Source: Pocillopora verrucosa (Eukaryota > Cnidaria > Anthozoa > Scleractinia > Pocilloporidae). From it: a DNA stretch of 64,000 nt. The DNA lies in NCBI RefSeq assembly GCF_036669915.1, contig NC_089325.1, positions 10,685,231-10,749,230 of the forward strand, in the 5' to 3' direction. The position numbers and the translations under genes are program-made. Under the pieces are notes generated by a model that was given only the letters and a program-made list of their open reading frames with translations, was not told the origin of the DNA and did no database searches. Numbering within the stretch: the first letter of the stretch is position 1; each line of letters begins with the position of its first letter. Shown here one piece after another: positions 49,508 to 60,329 of this stretch.

Positions 49508-50916
49508 TACTGAATTTCAACGCAAACTTTTTTGTTTCGATAGTTATCAGAGTGTTTCGAAAATAGGGAAAAACCAAGAAGGAAAATGGAAGTTGTTCCA
49601 GCAACTATCTTCATAAAACCGTGCCAGGAAAACTCAACATAAAACAGACTGTGCAATGTTTATTTTCGCGTTTTTCAAAAAGATGCAAGTTTCTTATTTA
49701 AAGGTTTAGAAAATCAGAAAAAATCTTAAAAAAGATAAGTTACCTGATATATTCTCATTAAGGCCTGGAAATTTAACATAAAACAAGGAATGGATTTTAA
49801 CATTTAGTTTTGCGTTTCACAAAGCACCTATTGTAATTTTCTCGTTGGTTTTTCGTGATCCTTGCATATAAATTTGTTACCTCATTTCTAAAGAGACAAA
49901 GCTAAGATCGAAGAGGCGTCTCTAGCTGAATAATTTACGGGGTTATCTTGGTGGTGTTACCACCCCTTTCCGAGAGAAAACTGGTTATTTATTGTAACTC
50001 CACTTACATACATTTATAACGCGAACTTGTTTTGTTTAGAAGATCCCCTTATTCATGGTAACAACAACACGCTTTGTAACAAAACAGCGTTAACAAAAGA
50101 GAAATAGTTGTTTTTGCTAACTGCACGGAACAGAAAAAAGCATAAATTAAACTGGGGCTATATGGTGAACTCAATGATCCTGTGATTCCAAGAGCAGAAT
50201 TATGCCATCATCTCCACACAACCCCTCCCAAATGGATCCGCCATTTCTAACAATCGGTCCCTAGTCTCCTATAAGAGGCATGCTCGCCCCTGATTCCTAA
50301 GGCTGTGTTAAAGCCACGAATTTTGCATAGCGAATCCCTATCATTACTCGTTCCTATTAACTTTCTCATTCTTGCTCTTCTACTGCCCAGTGTTTGAACC
50401 TCAGTGTTACGCAAACGTCTGTTTTTCAAATGTCTTATTTCTGGCTGAAGCTCGAAGAGGTCACCCAGTCCTCATTCTCAACAACAGGAATCACATTAAT
50501 AACCGTGTGTATGATTTTTTCGAGTTAATAGGAAAATAGGAAAAAAGTAAAAACTTGATACGCGACAAAATAAAAAAAAAATTTTCATTCATAAATAAAA
50601 CTTATGAATTACCAATCAATAGGAAAGATTCAATAGAAAAAAACAAGAAAACTTCCCTTGACATCGCATAACAAGACAGCTACAAGCTAAAAAGGGTGGA
50701 TCAAGTTTCCTAAAAAACAAGATTGAACGAACGGTGATTGGTTTTGAATTTATTACCTGCTGCTTGGGAACAAAAGGATGAGAACATTCTTTTTAATATT
50801 TATATTTGTGAGTCTAATATATACTGGACGATATACAAGCAGATCTAAAATTGGCAGAAGAGTTTACTTTACAAGAGGCTTTATTTTTCTGGTGCAAAAG
50901 AAGACACTTATCCACA

Positions 50917-52586
50917 ATGAAGATTGCCCTGTATCTGATTGGTGCTGCTTGGATGGTTTATGTTATAGTGGATGCTGGTAAAGGAAAAGCCCGTAAGTCA
51001 GTGTAATTCTTAGTTTATACGCATCATGTTCAATTTGGCTTCAAAAGTAATCCTTTACTGCATTAATTTTTTCTTCAGTACTCTCTTCAATTAGTCTGGA
51101 AAAGTCGCACCACCTTAAACCAATCGACCCTTAGTTTTGCACCTCTTTTCGCATTGGGAAGGGCACGACACGTGTACTTCCAACATTAACAGTATCTCAA
51201 GAATCAAAAGGGATAACTTGAAATCTCACATTACCTTACCTCTCTGTAAAATTTGCGCCTCCCGCATTAATTTTGGGCCTAATCACGTGTCACGCATGAA
51301 CCTTTTGCTACCCTCTTCGAGCAATTTGTGTTATTACTTTAAGATATTAGTAACCTTGGTAAATGTCAACAGTTAAATTGGTCAGCCGTTTAGTAAAGCG
51401 TTCCGTTCTTTTCAAGTGGTCCCTTTACGATGATTATGAAAACTGGTATCTTCTCGTTCAAAATCATCCAACATTCTCGCTTTTTCTTCAGTCCTTACCC
51501 AGCAAAACTTGTTTTGACTATTTGTAACAGTGATAAAGAGGCCATGTGAAATTGTTTTTTTTTTTACTTTCAAGATAATAACAAAGGAAGTCACAAGTCA
51601 AGTAAGTATTTCCTTACAGACCAAAATATCTTCCCTCCAAGATTGAAATTCCTAATTTCTTGATTATTTGATTCCCTTCACGATGAGTACAAAAACTGGT
51701 ATCATCTCGTTAAAAATAATTTGACATTCCCTCTTTTTCTTCAGTACTTACCCAGCAAAACGTGTCTTGAATACTTTTAACTGTTTTAAAGAGGTCATAT
51801 AAAACTTTTATATAATTTTTTTTTTGCTTTCAAGGTCATGACGAAGGTCACAAACTACGTAAGTTTTTCCATGCAGACCAAAATATCTTCCCTCTAAGAT
51901 TTAATTTCCTATTTTCTTTTAATTTTACCTCTGTTATAGTACAGTGCGAGGAAAAGAGTATTGTATAACGACATATCCATCAGTTAAAAAAACATAATTT
52001 ATACAGAAACAAAAACACGGACTAAACTCTGTCTTTGCCCCAGATCGTGATGATATTTAACAGGTCAGAAGGTCGTTGCTTTATGGTATGAGATTCGGAC
52101 TCTTCTAACAGATTGTGCTTGGTGCATTTAGGCAGTCTGTACCTAATCTCAAGGGCGACTAATTGTTGAATAAGGAACCAGCCATTTATTAATAACCTAG
52201 TGGAGAGATCCCATGGTTTGTAGGGGGGGAGTTGGAGGGGAAATCAGTCGTCTCTAATATAGTATAGAAAAATGACTGCCAATTAGCTGCCAACGAGGGA
52301 AAAGGATCATGAGTATATTACAGAGTGTTATAAAGGGATAAAGTAAAATTCCACCGTGACACAACCAATAATGACCTTTCCCTTTGTTCAAATCTCTTCT
52401 CTTCCTTCAGCTTGTACGGACGACGAAGTTAAAGCAACAATGTGTTTGAATGGAACGTGTTTCGCCTTGGAGCCTGAGCCGGGCGTCAGGTCCATAGGTT
52501 GTCATTGTGATGAAGGATTTACAGGTTCCAGATGCCAGTATCAAGCAGTAGACCCGGACCTCCTGGAGACAGAACCTGGAAATTAA
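50917..52586 (+). CDS. secreted single-EGF-domain peptide precursor
   Basis: Four exons: 50917-50992, 51575-51601, 51835-51858 and 52411-52586, all joined in phase 1; 100 residues. Residues 1-20 form a signal peptide (MKIALYLIGAAWMVYVIVDA). Next is a short basic, His/Gly-rich spacer made by two micro-exons of 27 and 24 nt that look like duplicates of each other (each begins after ...TTTCAAG and ends before GTAAGT). The EGF domain has six Cys at 44, 54, 59, 73, 75 and 84, giving C-x9-C-x4-C-x13-C-x1-C-x8-C with the family's C-x-C...GFTG-x-x-C end, and a short acidic tail. Small one-EGF peptides in anthozoans include EGF-receptor-ligand-like molecules and sea-anemone EGF-type venom peptides; the sequence alone does not decide between these. 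AATAAA at 52691-52696 is a likely poly(A) signal. A damaged copy is at 60330-63638. Confidence 0.75.
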
Positions 52587-53680
52587 CAACCTCCCCTAGA
52601 GATTAAAAAAATTCTTGAACAACTCCGCAGATTTAGTACTAGCGAGTTGAAAAGGAATGCGAAATTGTGAAAAATTTGGGCGAAAACTGAAATAAATCTG
52701 ATAGTATAGAAACTTTTTTTTTTTTGATGAGTCAAATATGAGTCAGGTAATAAATGTCCGAGGGAGGGTCAGGGAAAACTCGCCCCAGTCTCCAACCCAA
52801 TCTCAGCCCCAGTGATGATGGATGACAGCACAGATTTTTTATGTGCATCCTTATATTTCAAATAAGATTCCGTGTTTTCACTTTTTCCCTTGACGCTTCC
52901 ACAAGATACCAGTTGGTTGAGCAAATACTTCGATGATTAACAAGTTTGTTTGTCAGAATTGATTAAACAAAGAACAGTTTTTCTATTTTGTCATTTTTCT
53001 TTTTCTCCTTCTTTCTTTGCACTTTCCTCATGTAAGCTGGAAAGTCCTTTGCACGTCGGTCGTATGAAGCTTTCTGTGTTCGCGTAGGATTTGCCTCATG
53101 TACTGGGGAATCAAATGTCCACGAGTCTGACAATTCCACTTTTTCTTCAGTCTGACCTTAAAAGTTCCTTAATTCCTCGTGAACTTCTTGATTTGTATCG
53201 AAATCCTTCGCCGCTTATTGGTTTTGTACTTCGCAAATTGTCATTTTCATCGAGTACCACTATAGAAGTCTTAACACCATTGAAAAGCTTTGAACACTTT
53301 CGTCCGATGTTTCACAATGGGAGGCGGTCTTGTGACAGAAGAAGGACGGAAAGATCCCGGTCTGCGACCACCGAGGTCCACACTAAGAAGCTGCTGAAGC
53401 TGTTGACGAGAAAAACAAAATTCCCGGCTGAAATTATTATTCCGGCTTGAATGATTTGCACACTAAGACAGAGGCCTTATTTTCGGAAGCCAATCCTATA
53501 TTTACACCATTTTCACTCGCTCATGTTAGGGCGCTATTTGGTTGTTTATTTAATAAACCAAAAGTATAGTCGGCTGTGAATATATGAAAGACATATATTT
53601 GAACTGCGGATAAAGACGTGAATATGAAGGCGATCTTCGCAGTAATGAACACTACTTAAGCAGCCTTCACCTAAGTCCTT
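52587..53680. other. 3' flank of the EGF gene
   Basis: 52587-52960 is the 3' UTR and flank, collinear with 63639-64000. 53091-53450 holds a 119-codon open frame with no recognisable domain or splice context and no good start (its first ATG is internal), so I do not call it a gene. The rest is AT-rich. Confidence 0.45.
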
Positions 53681-53689
53681 CCAAATTGA

Positions 53690-54900
53690 TCCACCATTTC
53701 CAATAATCGGTCACTAATCCTTTATAAGAGGCATGCTGTCCCCTGATTCCTAAGGCTATGTTAAAGCTACGAATTTTGCATAACGAATCCTTATCATTAC
53801 TCGTTCCTATTCTCGTGTCGCTCTTCTACTGTACAGTATTTTGTACCACAGTGTTACTCAAACGTCTGTTTTTAATGTCTCATTTGCTGCTACAAGCCCG
53901 AAGAGGTCACCCAGTCCTCATTCTTAACAAAGGGAGTTACACTAATAACCGTGTACATGGTTTATGCGAGTTTATAAGAAAATAGGAAAAAAATTAAAAA
54001 TTTGATACGTGACAAAATTAAAAAAAGTCTCTTCATTCGTAAATAAAAACTTATGAATTACCAATCAATAGGAAAGATTCAATAGAAAAAAACAAGAAAA
54101 CTTCCATTGACATCGCATAACAAGACAGCTACAAGCTAGAAAGGGCGGATCAAGTTTCTTAAAAAACAAGATTGAACGAACGGTGATCGGTTTTGAATTT
54201 ATTACCTGCTTCTTGGAAACAAAAGGATGAAAACGTTCTTTTTAATATTCATATTTGTGAGTCTAATATATACTAGACGATAAACGAGCAAATTTCACAG
54301 CAGATCTAACAGTGGCAGAAGAGTTTCCTCTACAAGAAGCTTTATTTCTCAGGTGCAAAAGAAGACACTCATCCACAACGAAGATTACTCTGATTAATCT
54401 CTTTTTTTTGCTTTCAAGGTGATGGCGAAGGAAGTCACGAGCTACGTAAGTTTTTCCTTGCAGACCCAAATATCTTCCCTCCAAAGTTAGATTACCAATC
54501 TTCTTGATATTTTTTATTTTACCTCGTTATAGTATAGTGCGAGGAAAAGAGTATTATATAACGACATCTCCATCGATTACAAAACACAATTTATACAGAA
54601 ACAAAAACACAGACTAAACTTCGTCTTTTCCCCAGATCGTGATGATAATTAACATGTCAGAAGATCGTAGCTTTATGTCAGAAGATTCGAACTCTTAATA
54701 TGTTTTCTTCTAACAGACTCTGCTTGGTGCATTTAGGCAGCCCCTGCCTAATCTAAGGGGCAACTAACTGTTAAATAAGGAACCAGCCGTTTTTTATCCT
54801 GGGGGGGGGGTGGGGGGTTTAACATGGTTTGCATGGGGGGAAAACTGTAGGGAAATCAGTCGTCTCAAATATAGTATAGAAAAATGACTGCCAATTAAGA
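53690..54900 (+). pseudogene. relic of a third EGF-gene unit, EGF exon missing
   Basis: Collinear with 50240-52300 and with 59640-63340: TATAAGAGGCATGCTGTCCC, GACATCGCATAACAAGACAG, the leader, then the signal-peptide exon position near 54376. There the initiator ATG is changed to ACG, and the signal exon runs after a few codons straight into the polypyrimidine tract of the next exon (CTTTCAAG at about 54411-54418), so the intron between is deleted. A micro-exon-like segment (GTGATGGCGAAGGAAGTCAC before GTAAGT) remains. The EGF exon is absent; homology ends near 54897. Not functional. Confidence 0.7.
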
Positions 54901-55619
54901 GTGTGTCCACGAGAGTACCAGGCAGTCGTACTACATGCCATCTTTATGGTTTCAATGAAACTTTGGCAGTTTAAGGGTCTGCCCCAAAACTCAAACAGAC
55001 AAACTTGTTTCTGTTTTGGTTTTTGGATATGAACCACCACTCGGTTTTTCTTGGTTTTCACCGAGGAAATCGCTTAAAAATAGGTAAAATGTATGAAGCT
55101 CTCACTGCAATGGTGGTTAGCCGATATTCTGAGGGTTTGCATAGATATTGTTAACTCCTTAATGAATGTATGACGCAAGTGTCAGTCGATTTGATCGATG
55201 GCTTGTCAATCAACAGAGGCAAACAAATGACTGTGTTTTAGACTTTTCGATTCATCCAAACATTGAAAACTTTGAGGTCAAATATCTCCCCTTGCCAGGC
55301 AGCTACAACACTAAATTTAATTTTCCTTTATAATCCATTATTCCATCTCTGAAAAACATAAAAAAACCATCGGGCATTGCAGTATTTTCGTCTTGGATGC
55401 CTTTTGAAATATGTGATGGTGACAAGCTTCTCTTAACTACGCCTGTCCTGCAATTCTGGCTCTAGGCAGCCACTTGAGCAAATGAACCTACATTTCATAG
55501 CTTGTTATACAAGATGATTGATAAAGGAAGCTAAAAAACTTGAATAACTTTCAAGTTGGAAAATTTCACATACAGAGAGATGCATGTAGGCAAAATGTTG
55601 AAAGGAAAACTCTAGTGTT
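54901..55619. other. spacer at duplication junction
   Basis: No gene is seen. The left edge is where homology to the EGF unit stops and the right edge is where homology to AFG2A exon 5 begins, so the segment holds the junction between the third EGF relic and the second duplicated block. Confidence 0.45.
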
Positions 55620-57830
55620 TCTTTCTTCTGTCGTACCACAACTTGAGTTCCACCCTCGTAGCATGTAACTAAAGCCTTTTCAGTGCTCCAATGCTGATGA
55701 CTTCATTCCTTGAAACGTAAAAAAAGGGGAAACTATAGAGGGAGGGCCTTGTTGAATAAAATTACCTACTTTTCTTCATAATGAAAAACAAAAATTGCAA
55801 AAATTTCCAGCAGATTCTGGAGAGAAAGTTGTGATAATGCCACACCTAGATGGAGAACACAATTAATCAGTAATTAAACCAAAGAATATTTACAGTAAAA
55901 TTTTAAAATTTTGGCCAGCACAGCATATCAGGAGTCTGCACTGGCAACATTTTAACCCCACTCAAGGCCTTGAGCCTGAAAAGAGACCCTGTTCAGAACC
56001 ATTTACGACTCCGAAAACCATATTCCGTTTAGAGGGAATGGCGGTCAGAATACCCCTGCCCCTCCCCCCCCCCATTTCAATTAGAAAAAACTCACGACCC
56101 CCACTTTTCTCCTGGGACCCACGGTCGTTTCAACTCATAAAAAGCTTCTAATTCAGAACTTGCACAACTCTAAGATTAATTAAGAACAAAAAATTGGGTT
56201 AAACTTTAAAAAAAATCATTATTAACCTTTGATCACATCTATCTGACGCACCTGAAATCATTTTGTTGTTCGTCTCCACAACGAGAGCGTACAAGCGACT
56301 AAATACAGGAATGGCTCCGACCTGTGATTGGATGATAAAAATAGTAAAAGTTAATAACTTATATCTTAACTCCTTGCACGTGAGTATAGTTAACCGCGTG
56401 TCTCGAAAAGGAACAATGAAATATCAATGTGAAAACGCCGATGAGTCAAACAAGAAATGGCTACTTACATAATGAAGAGAAGGCAGAGTCTAGCTTGTTC
56501 AGCGAGGTCGTTCAGCGATATTCCAGCGATGGAAAAGTCATCTGCTGACTAGCTCCGCTGACTAAATTCATTTAGTCAGTTCACGCGCACGAACAGAGAC
56601 TGGAGCCATTCCTGTATTTCACCGCAGACAGGAATAGCTCCGACTCAATTTTAATAATTTTTTTCAATAATTTTTAAATAATTTTTTCAACAGTTTTTAA
56701 AAAAAAATTTAAAACTAAACTAGTGAGCAGCGCTGTGCGAACAGTAGTTTTAAAACAGATGAAGAGCCCGATGAATGGATTTGTCCTTAATGTGAACAAT
56801 AACCTAGAAAATCAGTTTTCCACGAAAAAAAACTCCCTCGATTGTGGCTAAGCCATATTTATCCAGCAGAGCATACTGTAAATTAAAAACATCGCACTGA
56901 ACTAAGCACTGTAGACTTCAACTTAAGAAGAACCTAATAAATCGCTCTTTCAGTTTTTATCTCAGTGTATGAATTATTTAGCCAGAACGAAAAAAAAAAT
57001 TAACATACGCATGAGTTGGAGCCATTCCTGTCTGTGGTGAAATACACGAATGGCTCCAGTCTGGTCGTCTGCCTAAACTGACTAAATGAGTTTTGTCAGC
57101 GGATGACTTTTTCATCGCCGGAATATCGCTGAACGACCTCGCTGAACAAGCTAGACTCTGCCTTCTCTTCATTATGTAAGTAGCCATTTCTTGTTTGACT
57201 CATCGGCGTTTTCACATTGATATTTCATTGTTCCGCTTCGAGACACGCGGTTAACCATACTCACAAGCAAGGAGTTAAGATACAAGTTATTAACTTTTAC
57301 TATTTTTATCATCCAATCACAGGTCGGAGCCATTCCTGTATTTAGTCGCTAGTCGAGAGCGTGCAGGACGCCATCTTGCATGAACGCGCACTTACGATCG
57401 TCGCTGGACGAATCTGCTCTGTGATCAGGTAATTGACGAGAATGCACCAGTCTTCCACATAATTCACACAACTGAAGCTATCGAGCTTTTTCTCGCTCAT
57501 CTTTCGCGCGGAAAGACTCGTGAAATTAGAAATTTTCAAAGCAAGGTTCTCATGACATATATATAAATAAATGATAACCCGCTGACATATCGTAGTTCAA
57601 AATTAACATTGGTCCCAGGTACTCCACGTTATTTTGCTGAGATACGAGTGAAGTGAAGGATTGAAAATCCGAACAGGAAATTATTCAGTTTTAATAGCAT
57701 TATAAAAAAAAGGTTATTGTTGATTTCTTCACTCAGAATCTAAGAACACAAGTATTCAACGAGAACGTCTGGCGCATAGCGCCACATGTTTTGATCCCCC
57801 AACTCTCATGAATAACCAATGAGGCTTTCA
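55620..57830 (-). pseudogene. duplicated 5' part of AFG2A (pseudogene)
   Basis: Collinear with 46150-47810: exon 5 copy at 55630-55715, exon 4 copy at 55805-55850, intron sequence at 55880-56260, exon 1 copy at 57355-57520, then the 5' flank. The exon 1 copy keeps MSEKKLDSF but then has a frameshift (SCVNYVEDW in place of QLCELCGRL), which destroys the zinc-finger frame. It is also cut in two by a 1.06-kb foldback element at 56291-57353. The exon 5 splice acceptor region is altered (GAAACGTAAAA). Exons 2 and 3 are not visible. It lacks all ATPase exons. Confidence 0.8.
56291..57353. mobile_element. foldback/MULE-like element with ~350-bp TIRs and 9-bp TSD
   Basis: The ends ACAAGCGACTAAATACAGGA and (reverse complement of the right end) ACTAGCGACTAAATACAGGA begin inverted arms that stay nearly identical to about 56640 / 57005. 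The element is flanked by the exact 9-bp direct repeat CGAGAGCGT at 56282-56290 and 57354-57362. AFG2A exon 1 has this word once, near 47390. Long terminal inverted repeats with 9-bp target duplications are characteristic of Mutator-like (MULE) and related foldback elements. The ~365-bp centre is AT-rich and codes for nothing recognisable. Confidence 0.88.
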
Positions 57831-58803
57831 CCCCCAACTGTAACACATGTTTAGGAGCCACAATGATTCGGGGCCAGTGATAAATTTTGTAAGGCTTTGT
57901 AACCACACGTGAAAGCAATGGCGTTCGAAAGGAATCGTTTAGGTCTAGAAAAACCGCTCGCAAATAGCTTCTTCCTTGTCCGTTTGACTAACTGCTGGGT
58001 CTGAAAATGGATTTTCAGAATTCCATTATTTTACGGAATAAAAGATCCCACAAAAACAAGAATTCAGCATTATTGAAGCTTCAAATCTCAAAGTTTAACC
58101 TTTGCTTTAGCGGAATGGACGTTCAAAAATTGGAAAGTCTTCTGTTTGGTGGCCATAATTTGACTGGGAGGAAGGCATTCAACCAAAATTACAGAGCCAT
58201 GGGAAAAGAGTACTCGGTAAAGCGATGGTTCGGGACTCCATCTAGCATACTCTAGGGATGCTACAAATTCGACTCGACTCAACATTTTGATCGCATGTGA
58301 ATCATTTTCCCTATAACTTGAGCAATTCTTAAAAGTTTTATTTTTCCCCCATGCACGAAGCCTTTAACGACTGACATTTTAAATCCCAGTTCGAGAACGT
58401 TGAGCGCATGCCTGGACGCCATGTTGTCCTCGATTTCTGACCGTGAGCGCGATTTCGCGATTTAAATCTATTTATAGGTTTCAGAGTCCAAAAAATGAGT
58501 TGATGTAATTCTTATCGAAAAACAATGGAAAAATCCAGGTGAAATTTAGATTCAGGATATAAGTTTCTTATCAGAGGGTTTAGAAAATTAAAAAGAAATT
58601 CAAGAAAAAATAGGGAAGTTGCCTTAAAATACTCTAATAAAAGCCTGGAAATTCAACATAAAGCAAGGATTGAGTTTTAATGTTTAATTTTGCTTTTCAC
58701 AAAGCAGCTAATTTTCTCGTTGGTTTTTCGTGATCCTCGCTGATAAATTCGTCACCTTATTTCTAAAGATACAAAGCTAAGACCCGTAGAGGCGTTTCTG
58801 GCT
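57831..58803. other. spacer within second duplicated block
   Basis: 57840-58400 is not clearly shared with the first block and holds no recognised gene; open frames of 65-82 codons on both strands (57733-57963, 58007-58255) show no domain. From about 58440 it is homologous to 49020 onward. Confidence 0.45.
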
Positions 58804-59585
58804 GAATAATTTACGAGTTATCTTGGTGGTGTTACCACCTCTTCGAAAAAGAAAACTGGTTATTTGTTGTGGCTCCACTTACATACATTTTACAACGCGA
58901 ACTTGTTTTGTCTGGTGGATCCCCTTATTCATGGTAATAACAAAATGCTATGTAACAAAACAGCGTTAACAAAAGAGAAACAGTTCCTTTTGCTAACTAT
59001 ACGTAACTGAAAAAAACAAATTAAACTAGCGCTATGTTGAACTCAATGATCCTGTAATTCCTAAATAATTAACGAATTTATCTTGGTGGTGTTTCCACCT
59101 CTTCAAAAAAGAAAACTGGTCGTTTATTGTAGCTCCACATACATACAATTAATACTGCGAACTTGTTTTGTCTGGTGGATTCCGTTATTCATGGTAATAA
59201 CAAAACGATTTGTAACAAAAACAGCGTTAGCAAAAGAGAAACAGTTCTTTTTGCCAACTACACATAACAGAGAAAAACATAAATTAGACTGGCGCTATGG
59301 TGAGCTCAATGATCCTGTGATTCCTGAATAATTTACGAGGTAAACTTGGTGGTGATACTACCTCTTAGGGAAAGAAAACTGGTTATTTATTGTGGCTCCA
59401 CTTACATGCATTTGACAACGCGACCTTGTTTTGTCTGATGGATCCCTTATTCGTGGTAATAACAAAACGCTTTGTAACAAAAAGCGTTAGCAAAAGAGAA
59501 ATAGTTCTTTTTGCTAACTAAATGTAACAGAAAAAGACATAAATTAAACTGGAGCTATGGTGAGCTCAATGATCCTGTGATTCCA
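58804..59585 (+). repeat. tandem triplication of a ~261-bp unit
   Basis: Three consecutive copies begin at about 58804, 59063 and 59325, each with AATAATTTACGA-like starts, TCTTGGTGGTGTTACCACCT, GTGGCTCCACTTACATACAT, CGCGAACTTGTTTTGTCTGG, AACAGCGTTAACAAAAGAGA and CAATGATCCTGT. The first block has only one copy (about 49930-50190). Copies differ by scattered substitutions. Confidence 0.8.
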
Positions 59586-60329
59586 AGAGCAGAATTAAGC
59601 CGTCAGTCTCCACACAAATCCCCTCAAATTGATCCGCCATTTCTACCAATTGGTTCCCAACTCTGATAAGAGGCATGCTCTCCCCCAATTCCTAAGGCTG
59701 TGTTAAAGCTACGAATTTTTCATAGCGAATCCTTATCATTACTCGTTCCTATTTATTTTCTCATTGATCCTCTTCTACTGTACAGTGTTTTGTACCACAG
59801 TGTTACGCAAACGTCTGTTTTTCAAACGTCATATTTGCTGCCTGAAGCCCAAAGAGGTTACACAGTCCTCATTCGCAACGATGGGAATTACACAAATAAC
59901 CATATTCAGGATCTTTGGGAGTTAATAGGAATTAGGAAAAGAAGTAAAAACTTGGTACGTGACAAAATAAAAGGTTTTTCCTCATCATAAATAAAAATAA
60001 AAACTCGTTAATTAGTCAATAAGAAAGATTCCATAGAAAAAAAAGAACAAAACTTCTTTTTTAATCGCATAACAAGACAGCTACAAGGTAGACAGGGCGG
60101 CTTAAGTGTCGTAAAAATCAAATTTGAACGAATGGTGATTGGTTTTGATTTTATATCCTGTTGCTTGGGGAAAAAAGGTCAAAAACATTCTTTTTAATAT
60201 TTATATATGTTATTCTAATATATGCGAGACAATATAAAAGCAAATTTCACAGCAGATCTAAGAGCGGCAGAAGAGCTTACTTTACAAGAAGCTTTGTTTT
60301 TCAGTTGCAAAAGAAGACGCTTATCCACA

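Noticed and set aside
50778-50981. Overlapping frame starting MRTFFLIFIFVSLIYTG and ending in a Cys cluster, with a similar frame at 60161-60397
   Set aside because: It overlaps the leader and signal-peptide exon in another frame, is broken in the third unit, and is explained by duplication of the locus.
53091-53450. 119-codon frame 3' of the first EGF gene
   Set aside because: It has no proper start, domain or splice support; composition is not distinctive.
56978-57187. 69-codon minus frame and its mirror at 56263-56472
   Set aside because: Both lie in the inverted arms of the foldback element and mirror each other.
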